From Pyrenopolyporus hunteri (Eukaryota > Ascomycota > Sordariomycetes > Xylariales > Hypoxylaceae), in assembly GCA_902806595.1 (NCBI GenBank), contig CADCXC010000005.1:620001-684000 (forward strand): DNA of 64,000 nucleotides. The letters run 5' to 3'. Positions 52,701 through 64,000 of this stretch are shown piece after piece. Position 1 is the stretch's first letter. The number at the start of each line of letters is the position of its first letter. The position numbers were made by a program, and so were the translations under genes. The notes below the pieces were generated by a model. It did not search any database. It had not been told where the DNA came from and saw only the letters and a list, made by a program, of their open reading frames with translations.

Positions 52701-53867
52701 TTTTTTATTATTTTCGAATTAAAAATTTAGTTATAATATATATAAACGAATTATAAAATCGAAACCTTCTTTATAATTTAAACGTAATTTTAATTAATTA
52801 TAATTTAAAAACCGTCGATAATTATATAAAATTCGAACGAAATTAAAAAAATTAAAATATAAAGTTATTAAATTTCGAATTTATATAAATAAAAAACAAA
52901 TAAATAAAATCGAAAAATCGAATAATAGTAATTATAATTATTAATTAACGTAACTTTACGTTAAATTATATATATTAAAAAATATAATTATTTTTATTTT
53001 TTTTTTTTTTTTATAATTAATAATCTTAAAATTATTTCGACGAATTTTATAAAATTTAATTATTTAATAAAGGGAACTTAATTAATTAAATCGTATTATA
53101 TATTATATATAAAAATATAATAAAATAAAAAATTATCGATTTCGTACATTAATAAAATAATTACTATATTAAATTTTAATTAAATAAAAATCATATTATC
53201 ATCGATTATATAAATATAATATAATTAAATTTAAAAGAAATTAATATAAAAAATTACGTTATAAATTTAAAATATAACCTTAAATTAATATAATTAATAT
53301 AAAAAATAAAAAAGTTATTAATTAAATATAATTTTAACGATTTTTTAATATTAAAAACGTAACGATTATATAATAAATAACTTATAATTTATCCGTTAAA
53401 ACTTATTAACGATATAATATATTTTTATATATAAAATTATATAACTTTAAAAAAATACTTCGAATAATATATAATTAAAAGTCGAAAATTAAAATTAAAA
53501 TTTAATAAAATTTTAAATAACGAGTTTTTATAATATAAATAATAATTAAAATTATATAAAAAAAATATAAATATCGTTTAAACGAACGTATTTAAAAACG
53601 AAAATATAAACGTAATATAATTTAATATAAATATTTATAAAATTTAATAAAAAATATATTAATTAATATTTAATTATTTTAAAATAAATTACATAAAAAT
53701 AACCTAAGAAATTTTTTTTACAAAAAACATAATTACCCTATATTAAAAAAATATAAAAAATAAAAAAATAAAATTCCATTTAAAAAATACGAAAATATAA
53801 TATTTATATAATCGTATACATCGAAATAAACACGATAACGAAATTAATAAAAATTATAAATATTATA

Positions 53868-53978
53868 AAATTATAATAAAAAATCGTAAAAAACGTCGTA
53901 AAAAAAATCGTAAAAAAAGTCGTAAAATAAAATCGCGATATTAAATCGTAAAAAAAACCGTAAAAAAAAATCGTAATT
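53868..53978. repeat. TCGTAAAAAA short tandem repeat
   Basis: About nine imperfect units of 10-17 bp, TCGTAAAAAA with variable A length. Confidence 0.5.
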
Positions 53979-54967
53979 ATTTTATTATAAATATATATTA
54001 AATATTTTAATTAATAATTAATATATATATTTAAATTAAAAATTAAAAATAATTAAATAATTCGTATAAAAACGTAATTATTTCCTTTATTATATAATTA
54101 ATTTTATTATAATAATAAAAAATATAATAAAAAATTTTAATAAAAAATTATATTATATTTCGTTAAAATTATAATTAAAAATATTTCGATAAAAACGCGT
54201 TATTTAACATTTTATATAAATTTATAATAAAAAAATTAAAATTAATAATAATTTAACTTTATTTTTATTAATTAAATATATATTAATATAATATTTAATT
54301 AAATATTTTTTATATAATAATATATAATTAAAGTTAAATATTATTAATACCTTATAAATATATATATATTTACGTATATAAAAAATCGTTTAATATATAT
54401 AAATACGTACGTATATATTATTTTAAAAATTTAAATAAAAAATTTAATAACCGTTTTATTATTTTAATTATAATTTTATATATTTATTTTAAATATTTAA
54501 ATATATATAAAACGAAATAATAAAATCGTATTTAAATTTATTATTAATTATTTAATTTTATTTAAAAAAACTTCGAAATATATTTTAATTTTTTTTTTAA
54601 ATAAAAAAAAATTTAATTACGTAAAAATTTACGAATTACATTTCCTACGTTATATAAATTACACGTTACATTAATAAATTACGCATACGTTACGTTAAAC
54701 GACTTATATTATACGTTTATTTAATTAATTAAACTATTTTATTAAACGTTATATTATTATATTTAAAATTATTTATATTTTAATAAACGATTTTATTAAT
54801 TAAATTAATTTAATTAAATAAATCGAATTAAATAAATTTATACGAAAAATTCAAATTATATAAATTTAATTATATAAATTTAATTTTAATTTAACGTATA
54901 ATTTTATTTAAAAAATTCGAATCGAATAAATTTAATTATATATATTTAATTATATAAATTTATATTA

Positions 54968-55231
54968 AACAAATAAAAAATCGTTAATTAATAATCGAAA
55001 AATTATTATATAATTATATAATAAAAAATATAAAAATAAATAAAATTAATTAAATTATATATATATAAAAATTATAAATAAATTAACTTTATATTAATCG
55101 ATATTTATATTATTTTTAAAAATTTATACCTTAAATACCTGTTACGTAAAACGATAAAACATTTAATAAAAACATATTTACCGTTATTATCGTTATAATA
55201 AATACTTTAATATAAAATTATATTATTATAA
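54968..55231 (-). repeat. ~260-bp LTR-like repeat, copy 4
   Basis: Starts AAATAAAAAATCGTTAATTA and ends AAATTATATTATTATAA; keeps CTGTTACGTAAAACGA, where other copies have TATTACG, so this copy lost fewer cytosines. Confidence 0.55.
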
Positions 55232-55324
55232 TTTAATTATATAAATTTAATTTTAATTAAACGTATTTTTCGTAGTATTTTTCGAAGAATTTTTCGAATT
55301 ATATATTTAAAATTAAATATAAAA

Positions 55325-55870
55325 AAATTATACGAGTAAATTTTTACGATAATTTTTTCGAAAAATAATATAAAATAATATAAAATAAATTTTTACGACG
55401 ATTTTTTTAAAAATAATATAAAGTAAATTCTCGTAACGACTTTTTCGAAAAATAATATAAAATAATATAAAGTAAATTTTCGTAACGATTTTTTTAAAAA
55501 TAATATAAAATAAATTTTCGCAACGATTTTTTTAAAAAATAATATAAAATAATATAAAGTAAATTTTTACGACGATTTTTTTAAAAATAATATAAAATAA
55601 ATTTTCGCAACGATTTTTTCGAAAAATAATATAAAATAATATAAAATAAATTCTTACGACGATTTTTTTAAAAATAATATAAAATAAATTTTTATAACGA
55701 TTTTTTTAAAAAATAATATAAAGTAATATAAGGTAAATTTTTACGACGATTTTTTTAAAAATAATATAAAGTAAATTTTCGCGACGATTTTTTCGAAAAA
55801 TAATATAAAATAATATAAAATAAACTTTCGCAACGATTTTTTTAAAAATAATATAAAATAAATTTTTATA
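55325..55870. repeat. Higher-order minisatellite
   Basis: Two related sub-units alternate: a longer one (about 57 bp) with AATATAAAATAATATAAAGT and a shorter one (about 46 bp) with a single AATATAAAATAAATTTT. Each ends in CGACGATTTTTT or a variant such as CGCAACGATTTTTT. The pair repeats about five times with a combined period near 103 bp. Confidence 0.65.
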
Positions 55871-57754
55871 AAAATTAAAAAATATTATAAAAATTATATT
55901 AAAAATTATATAATTATAAAAATAATCGTAAAATTCGTAAAAAATCGAAGTTTAAAAAACTACGATTTTATATAAATAAATAAATAACGAAACCGCTTTT
56001 TAATTTATTAACAATTATTTAATAAAACAAAAATTCGTTTAATTATTCAAATGTATAATTATATAATTTATATTTAAAATTTAACTTTATTATTCGATCG
56101 ATATTTATTATTTTAATTAAATAAATAAATATTTTATTTATTTTTTTTTATTTATTATTTCGTTATTTAAAAATAAAATTTTAAACTTTATTATTTTTTA
56201 CAATTAAATCGTTTATACGACTTTATATTATTAATATCGAATCGATTAAACCTTTTTTATTATACGTTTTTATTTATTATTTCGAATATTTTAACGTATA
56301 TTAATTTTTTTTAAAGTTTTTTACGTTAAATATTAATAGCGTCGATTATAATTTAACGTATTATATTTATTATATAATAATCGATAATACCTAAATTATT
56401 AAAAACGATGTAAATTGTTTTTATTTTAATATATTTAATAAAATAAATAATTTACAATTTATTCGATTTAATAATAATATTTTACTTAATAAAAAATATT
56501 AACTCTACATTTTTTAATTTTTCGATGATTTTATAAATATATTATAATTTATTAATATTATCTTTATTATTATTATTATATATTAATTATTAGATATAAA
56601 TTTTTATTCGATTATTTTAAACTTCAATTATTAAATATTTTTTTATAATAATTTATTTTTATTTTAATAAAACTTCGATATTTTATTTATTTTCGATTAT
56701 AAAATTTAATATTTAAAAATAAAAAAACGAGAAAATATAATAAATTATAATAAATATTATCGAATTACGTAAATTTTTTACGATTATAAATAAATTTATT
56801 TTATTTTTAAAAAATAAAAACTTTAATTTAATTATAATAAAATAAATATTTATAGTTAAATAACGATATTTTTTATATAAAATATTAATAATATTATTTT
56901 TTTTCGTATTAATATTTATAATATATTCGATACGAAAAAATTTATATTAATTTTTAAATTAAAAAATAACAATTATATATTAATACTTTATATATTTTAT
57001 ACGTTATAATTATTATATAAATAAAAAACCTTATTTTATAATAAAAAAATTTATTAAATTTACAATATTAATCTTAAATATTTATTTACTCGATTTATAT
57101 AAATTATTTTTAATAATAAAATTACGCGACTTTTTAAATTTTCGAAAACGAAATAATTTATATTTTTCGTTTTTTAAAATATTAATAATAACGATAATTT
57201 AATTATAAAAATTATAATTATATTTTTTATTATAAATATCCTTCGATTTTTTAAAAACAAATTTTTTACTTTTAAAAAACATTTTCGTTTTTAAATTAAC
57301 AATTATAATTATAATAATAATAACGACTTTAATAACATTAAAAATAAATTTTATTAACATTATTTTATTAATAAAAAAACTATAATTTGTTAAAATAATA
57401 AAAATTATAATTTTTTATTTAATAATAATAATAATAATAACGAATTCGAAAAAAATCGTTTCATAATTAAAAATAAAATACCCCGATTATTTAAATTAAT
57501 TAATAATGTTATAAATAATGGTAATAATATAAATAATAAAAATAATAACGTTAATTTAAAAATTTATAATATCGATTTAAAATAAATTATTTTTTTTAAA
57601 TATATAAAATAATATTAAATTATCGATACGATATAAATAATATAAATAATAAATATAAATATATAAATAAATAATAATATATATAATAAAAATAAATATA
57701 ATAATAATAATAATATAATAATAATAATAATAACGATAATAATTATAATTATTA

Positions 57755-58017
57755 AATAAATAAAAAGTCGTTAATAAATAATTAAAAAATTATTATATAA
57801 TTATATAATAAAAAATATAAAATAAAATAAATTAATTAAATTATATATATTTAAAAATTATAAATAAATTAACTTTATATTAATCGATATTTATATTTAT
57901 TTTAAAAATATATACCTTAAATTTTCGTTACATAAAATAACGAAATATTTAATAAAAATATATTTATTATTATTATCGTTATAATAAATATTTTAATATA
58001 AAATTATATTATTATAA
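57755..58017 (-). repeat. ~260-bp LTR-like repeat, copy 5
   Basis: Starts AAATAAATAAAAAGTCGTTA and ends AAATTATATTATTATAA. It follows a dense AAT/ATA microsatellite at about 57640-57750. Confidence 0.55.
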
Positions 58018-58524
58018 TAACTTTAATATTTTATATTTATATTAATTTTTAAATTATTATTTATATTATTATTTATATTATCATTTATATTATTATTTTC
58101 GATATTTATTTTAATATATAAATATATTTTATATAAAATTATTTAAATTATATAACGACGTAATAAATTTTTATAAAATATCTCATTTTAATTTTATTAA
58201 CTTTATAATATTATAAAACGAAATTTAAATATTAAAAATTAATTATATTAATTTTATAAAAAATTAAAAAAAAAAAATTAAAAAATAATTCGAAAATTTA
58301 CGATTTAATATATATATAATACGACGAATTATTTCGTATTTTACTATTTTATAAAGTTAAAATATAACGAAGTTAATAAATTTAATAAAATTTAATACAA
58401 CGTATAATATTAAAAATTAAAAATCGAATTTTATTAATATTATATATATATAAAAAAAAAAAAAAAAAATTAAACTACGATTTTATATATAAATTTCGAC
58501 GGCACATTTAATCGAAACTTTAAT

Positions 58525-58796
58525 ATTAATATAATAATGTAATTTAATATTAAAATATTTATTATAACGATAATAATAATAAATATATTTTTATTAAATA
58601 TTTCGTCGTTTTACGCGACGAAAACTTAAAATATAAACTTTTAAAAAAAATATAAATATTAATTAATATAAAATTAATTTATTTATAATTTTTATATATA
58701 TATATAATTTAATTAATTTTTTTTATTTTTATATTTTTTATTATATAATTATATAATAACCTTTTAATTATTAATTAACGACTTTTTATTTATTTA
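58525..58796 (+). repeat. ~260-bp LTR-like repeat, copy 6 (opposite orientation)
   Basis: Inverted relative to the others: begins TATTAATATAATAATGTAAT and ends CGACTTTTTATTTATTTAAT, with TTTCGTCGTTTTACGCGACG retained inside. Confidence 0.5.
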
Positions 58797-59542
58797 ATAT
58801 TAATTTACAATCGTATAATAACTTTTCGATTATTAATTAACAATTTATTATAATTTAATACAATAAATTTAATCTTATTAAATAATCGATATCGAACCTT
58901 TAATTAAATACGCCGTCGAAACTTAAATATAAAACCGCGGTTTTTCGAATTACAATTTAATTTTTTTTTTTTTTTTTTTATAATATTAACGAAATTTTAT
59001 TTTTAATTTTTAATACTTTACGTCGTATTACGACTTTTTATTTATTTAATAATCGATTATTTAATAAAATTAAATTAATTATATCGAATCGTAATATTTA
59101 TTATTTATTAATTTAATTAATTTTTATAAAAAAAAATATTAAAATATAATAAATTAAATTTTATATTTTTAAATTTATAATATATATAATCGTAATAATA
59201 ATTATTTTTAAAATATATTTCGAAATTATTAAAAATTTATTTCGAATTTAATTTTTTTTTTAAAAAAATTAAATAAATTTATTTAAATTTTAAAACGATT
59301 ACGTTATAAATTTTAACTTTATAAATTATATTATACGTTTAATAAAAAAACGTAAATTATATCGAATAAACGTTAATTAATTAATTAATTATTTAAACGC
59401 GTCGTTTATTTATTTTCCCTTTTAATTTATTTTTTTATAATAATATTTATTAATTTTTAATAAAAATATATTTAATAAACATTATTATATAATATTTAAT
59501 TTTATAACCGTATATTTATATTATTTTAAAATACGATATTAT

Positions 59543-59812
59543 TAAACGATAAAAAAATCGTTAATTAATAAATTAAAAAAAAAATATTATACGATTATTT
59601 AATATAAAAATTTATAAAAAAAATATTATATTTATTATATTTATTTATATAAAAATGTAATTAATTAATTTTACATTAATTAATATTTATATATCGTTTT
59701 AAAATATATACCTTAAATTTTCGTTACTTAAAACGACAAAATATTTAATAAAAATATATTTATTATTATTATCGTTATAATAAATTTTTTAATATAAAAT
59801 TATATAATTATA
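59543..59812 (-). repeat. ~260-bp LTR-like repeat, copy 7
   Basis: Starts AAACGATAAAAAAATCGTTA; the middle is diverged, but ACCTTAAATTTTCGTTACTT, the ATT run and TATAAAATTATATAATTAT at the end match copies 4 and 5. Confidence 0.5.
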
Positions 59813-60954
59813 AATATATTAATTATTATATTTTAATATTTTTTTTTATAAAAAAACGACTCGATTAATAAATAACATAAAAAATTATTTACGTTATAAA
59901 TAATTTTTTTATTTAAAAAAATTTATTATTTAATTTTTAATTCGATTATATTATAATTACGTAATTTTGTAAATTAATATTATTCTTTATAAATTAACCT
60001 TTATTAATTATAAAAATTTCGAATATAATATTATATTTTTTTTTTAATTTAACGTTAATTAATTTTAACGAAAAAAAATTTAATAATAAACGTAATATTA
60101 TTTATAATTAATTTTAATAATAAAAGTATTTTTTTTTTTTAAAAAAAAACGTTATTAATTAAACTTATATTAAATAATATAATTTTATTTTAATTTTATT
60201 AAAAAGAAAATATTTATTATTATTTTAAATTTAAATTTAACGATACGACATAAATCGTAATATTTCGATTATAATATTTAAAATAACGATAATATTTTTA
60301 CTTTTTTTTTCCTTTTTTTTTCGAAACTTTTAATCTTATATTAAACGAAAATAATAAAACGAATAAACTTCGATAATTATTAATTAAATTAAATAATTAT
60401 TTAATTTATTTATAATTTTAAATATATAAAAATACGATTAAATACATATATTAATTTAAATTTAAATATTCCTTTTATAATTTTTACGTTTTTTATTAAT
60501 AAATTTTAAAAATTATTAACAATAAATCGAAGAAAAAAAAAAAAAAAAATTATTAAATAATTTATAAATAATAATACTTCTTTTTATTATTATAAATCGT
60601 TCGTTTAATTTTTAATATACGATTATTATAAAAACCCTTTATTAATTATATTTTATAATACGCGATTAATTAATATAACGAAATCGAACGTTCGAATTAT
60701 TTTTCGAAGTTTAAAATTTAAATTTAAATATATATTTAATAAAATATTTATTATTTTTATAAACGTTAATCGCGTTTATATAATTATTTTTAATAATAAA
60801 AATAAATATAAATAAATTTAATTTAAATGATTATATCGAATTAATAAAATTACGAAACGATGATTTTTTTATAAGTTTAATTTTATTAATAAGAACGAAA
60901 TTATCGTTTCGAATACGTTTTTTTTCGCGGTTATTATTAAAGTTAATTAAGTTT

Positions 60955-61145
60955 TTACATTTTTTAAATTTTAATTTATAATAAATTAAATTTATAAAAG
61001 TTCGATTTTTTTTTAAAAAATAATTAATATCGAAATTATTATTAGTGTATTTATTATTATTAAAATCGAATCGACTTTTATATTTTTTAAATTTTAATTT
61101 ATAATAAATTAAATTTATAAAAATTCGATATTTTTTTAAAATATT
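60955..61145. repeat. Duplicated ~65-bp segment, period about 120 bp
   Basis: TTTTTTAAATTTTAATTTAT followed by AATAAATTAAATTTATAAAA occurs twice, near 60960 and near 61083, each followed by TTCGAT and a T tract. Confidence 0.5.
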
Positions 61146-61199
61146 ATTAATATCGAAGATATTTACGTTATTAATTTCGTTATTAAATTAATTATTATT

Positions 61200-61432
61200 T
61201 TTATTATCGTTTTTATTATTTTTTATATTATTATTATCGTTATTATTTTCGTTATTATTTTTATTATTACCTTTATTATTTTTTTCGTCGTTTCTTTCGT
61301 CGTTTTTTTTATTACCCTTTTCGTCGTTTTTTTCGTCGTTTTTTTTATCGCTTTTTTTATTACCTTTTTCGTCGCTTTTTTCGTCGTTTTTTTCGTCGTT
61401 TTTTTCGTCGTTATTTCGTCGTTTATTAATAT
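61200..61432. repeat. TTTTTTCGTCG-type simple repeat
   Basis: Starts as TTATTATCG triplets and passes into repeats of TTTTTCGTCG with TTATTACC and TTTATCGC variants. On the minus strand it reads as Asn/Asp/Glu/Lys-rich repeats, so it may be the mutated remnant of a low-complexity coding tract. Confidence 0.55.
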
Positions 61433-63144
61433 TATCTTTTAAATTATTTAGTTTATATTTTTTATTAAACGGCGGTTTAAATTACGATTTAAATTTAAAC
61501 GATTTAATATTTTTATTCGATTATATTTAATATTTATTATTAATAAAAAATATTAATATTTTTTTAATTTTATAAATATACTTATATTTTTTCGAAATAA
61601 TATTATATATTTTAAAAGGTTTTAATATATTTTTATATAAAATTAATATACGATAAATATTAAAAAAATTTTAAGTAAATTAAATTAAATAATATACGAA
61701 AAGAATATTATAAAAAAAATTTAATTATTAGTTATAATAATTAACGAAATATTTTTAATTAATATAATTATCATCGAATAATTTTTATATAATATAAATA
61801 TAAAATATATATTAAAAATTATTATAATTTATAAACGTTATACGTTTCGAAAATATAAAAAATATCTTCGAATTATAAATATAATGTAAATTATAACGAA
61901 AAAAAATTTTATTATATTATTTATTTCGATTAAAGTTATAATTTATTTAATTCGATATATATAAATATATATCGTTTTACGTAAATTAACGTTTAGTTTT
62001 TTTTTTACGAAAAAATATATAATATTTATTAACGAAATAAATATTTTCGATTAAATAATAATTTATAAATTTTTATTATTCGCGAGAAAATTTAAACGTT
62101 TTAAAAAGTTTAAATATTTTTAATAATTTATTTTTTTTCGAATATATTTAATTTTCGAAAAATATAGTAATTAAATAATTATATTTATTAAAGTTTATTA
62201 AAATAATTATTAATAAAAAAAAATATAATAATAAAAAATATATATATATATTCGATATTTTTTTAAATTTATATTTTTAATTATATAAATAAAAATAATA
62301 AAAAAATTTTTTAAATTATTTTTCGAAATTTTTTCGACGACGGAAATTTTTTTAACGATTCGAACGATTTAAATATCTAAAAAAAATATCTTTTATTTCG
62401 TAAAATTAAGTTATTTTTAATCGAATTAACACGGTTATTTTTTTTTTCGATTTTTAAATAAATATAAATTATTCGAAGGGATATTTTTTTTTAATTTTTC
62501 GTCGTTACGTTAATAATTTTTAATTATAATATAATAAATATAATATATTAAATAATATAAAATATTTTCGTCGTTCGAATCGTCGAAATATAATAATAAA
62601 TCGTAATTATATTTATAATTTAAATAGAAAATTTCGATTTTTAAAATAATTTAATTATATAAAAAATTTAATAATATAATTTTTTTAAAAACGTTTATAT
62701 TTAAATATTTAAATTTATTAATTTCGATATTATATATCGATAAAATCGATTCGTTAATTAAAAATATTAAGTTAATAATTAAAAATAATATATCGTCGAT
62801 CGAATACAATAAGTTATTAATTAAAAATAATAAATTATTTAATAAAAAAAACGGGTTAAATTTTTTTATAATCGTATTAAACGATAAAATATTTTTACTT
62901 TTTTTTTTTTTTATTTTTTTCCTTTTCGATAATATATCGTATACGTTAAATCGTAAAGTTTAAATTTAATTACGTCGTAAATTTATAAAATATATAAAAT
63001 TATTTTTAATAATAATTAATTAATAATTTTTATTATTTTATTTAAATATTTAAGTAAATATTTAATTTAATTAATATCCTTTAATATTATATAATTAAAT
63101 AAAAATATACGTTAAACCATATATGTAACTTTAACAATTAAGAG

Positions 63145-63230
63145 TACGGTGTGTCGCACTATATGCTAAACAGTACGGTAAAATAAAAATGAATGGCGGT
63201 TTAGCGGTTTCCAGGACTTCGTCCAGCCTA
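63145..63230 (-). repeat. Right terminal inverted repeat
   Basis: Reverse complement of the left repeat with six transition differences in the inner 61 bp and eight mixed differences in the outer 25 bp, so the exact outer limit is uncertain by a few bases. Confidence 0.8.
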
Positions 63231-63276
63231 GAAATCCGTATAGACTAGGGGACACCAGTCTGACTGAGTTGTATAC

Positions 63277-63686
63277 TGAGTTGAATGACAGGAATCAACA
63301 CAAGGTTTATTCCTTGCACCACGAAATGTAGGCGCCAGTTCGTTGCATGTTCCTTTAGCTTCGCGGGGCTAAGTTGCATCCCATTGATAAAAAAGATCAA
63401 GGCGATGCCTCCGTACAGGATCGAGTATTCTGATCGAATGATGCCACCGCGCGCCGCGACATCTTTGGGATAGATTAGCCACCGAGCCTCGCATAAAGGG
63501 GATTCGAGTCTCGGCCGGCGTACGAGGAAACAAATATCCCAGGATACAAGCTAGACCGAATCCCAACACTAGCCAGTTACTCCAGACAAACCCCAGGATT
63601 CGTTTGACGGCCCGTGGAATCCTTGGGCGGTTCCTTGGGCGGTCCTCAGTTTCGATACTCTCTTGAGTTCCGGGAGTCTCGCTCAT
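63277..63686 (-). CDS. SLC10A7/RCH1-type transporter, exons 1-2 (5' half of a split gene)
   Basis: Exons 63686-63524 and 63462-63277, separated by a 61-nt intron (GTACGC to CCAAAG). The product starts MSETPGTQESIETEDRPRNR, then a first membrane segment (SNWLVLGFGLACILGYLFP) and family motifs HVAARGGIIRSEYSILYGGI and GMQLSPAKLKEHATNWRLHF. Exon 2 ends at CTCA|GTATAC in phase 1, exactly the phase needed by exon 3 at 34,965. Reading on without splicing meets a stop within about ten codons, so a retained-intron transcript would give a short protein with only about three membrane segments. The promoter should lie in 63,687-64,000. Confidence 0.82.
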
Positions 63687-64000
63687 TGTCGCCGACCTAC
63701 TTTCACGGGAGTATCGCACGCGATAGTCTCGGCTACCTGGGGTACCCAATGAATACCTAGCTTAAGAGTGGTGACCATGGATAACCAGAACATCGAGTAT
63801 GGAAGACAAAATTTTTACATTCCATGTAATCGCCCAAAAGAGTCATTAGCGTTACGACGAATACAACCCTCAGGGCAATCAACGTTTCGATTCCCGGTGG
63901 CCCGCTCAAGCTACGCCTATTGGGCTATCCCCTATCCCCGATCCCGTTATCGATGAGAATCCCGCTACCGGCCGCATAGCTCTATTATTATTCTCATTAA
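63687..64000. promoter_or_regulatory. Upstream region of the split transporter gene
   Basis: Normal base composition returns here. No complete gene is visible; the plus-strand frame at 63768-63956 has no family features. Confidence 0.4.

Larger units (their letters stand above)
34992..63230. mobile_element. 28 kb RIP-mutated terminal-inverted-repeat element (possibly nested)
   Basis: The block sits inside one transporter intron. Its ends are inverted repeats: 34992-35077 and 63230-63145 align without gaps over 86 bp with about 72 matches. The inner 61 bp, starting AACCGCTAAACCGCC, differ at six positions, all transitions. A 5-bp direct repeat GAAAT flanks both ends (34987-34991 and 63231-63235). 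Between them almost every C outside CpG and many G have been lost; no open frame of note survives, so element class cannot be told from genes. Repeat copies inside suggest retroelements nested in, or carried by, the outer element. A 5-bp duplication and this size would suit several large DNA-element types; I do not choose one. Confidence 0.75.

Noticed and set aside
55325..55870. CRISPR-like array
   Set aside because: Tandem units have no unique spacers, and the host is a eukaryote; it is a minisatellite.
35200..63080. AT-rich block as mitochondrial DNA
   Set aside because: No tRNA, rRNA or respiratory gene frame is visible, and the retained CpG pattern with TIR borders fits RIP of repeats better.
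35200..63080. AT-rich block as a centromere core
   Set aside because: It is bounded by inverted repeats and sits within one intron of a conserved gene; that fits an insertion. Centromere function cannot be excluded from sequence alone.
63500..63525. GATTCGAGTC resembling a tRNA B box
   Set aside because: It lies in the transporter intron, and no A box or cloverleaf can be drawn around it.

Overview
The window looks like nuclear DNA of a filamentous ascomycete (Pezizomycotina, probably Sordariomycetes). The genes have short GT-AG introns of about 45-225 nt with CTAAC-type branch sites. Housekeeping genes of ordinary composition sit in 0.5-4 kb spacers, and a 28 kb block is reduced to A+T in the way repeat-induced point mutation (RIP) does. 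I assembled exons by hand from reading frame, splice signals and family motifs; no search was run.

Positions 1-35,000 are a gene-bearing euchromatic stretch. In order they hold: the 3' end of an unknown low-complexity gene (+); a Mei2-like RNA-binding protein (-, 10 exons); a 3.9 kb divergent spacer; the exocyst subunit SEC15 (+, 9 exons); the CCAAT-binding factor subunit HAP5/NF-YC (-, with a 14-nt exon); the rRNA-processing factor FCF2 (+); the HOPS/CORVET subunit VPS16 (+); the initiation factor eIF4B/TIF3 (-, with a 4-nt first exon); a Tim17-like membrane protein (+); a 95-residue unknown protein (+); about 3 kb with one unresolved or decaying gene; a GH1 beta-glucosidase (-); a GFA/CENP-V-type zinc protein (-); and the 3' half of an SLC10A7/RCH1-type transporter (-). 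These are not operons. SEC15 and VPS16 share membrane-tethering roles, and FCF2 and eIF4B share ribosome and translation roles, but I see no shared control.

Positions 35,000-63,200 are an AT-rich block with no surviving open frame. It is bounded by an inverted repeat (about 86 bp, near 34,992-35,077 and 63,145-63,230) and lies inside one intron of the transporter gene, whose first two exons reappear at 63,277-63,686. I read it as a 28 kb terminal-inverted-repeat element, or a nest of elements inside one, that entered the intron and was then mutated. Nearly all surviving cytosines are in CpG. The non-CpG G or C that remain switch strand in long segments. Inside are at least seven copies of a ~260-bp LTR-like repeat, an 81-bp tandem duplication carrying a polypurine tract, and a higher-order minisatellite.

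The points most worth a second look are the split transporter with its element, the unusual mutation signature, a 51-codon open frame continuing in phase beyond the HAP5 stop, and the palindrome TACCTAGGTA recurring in the spacers.
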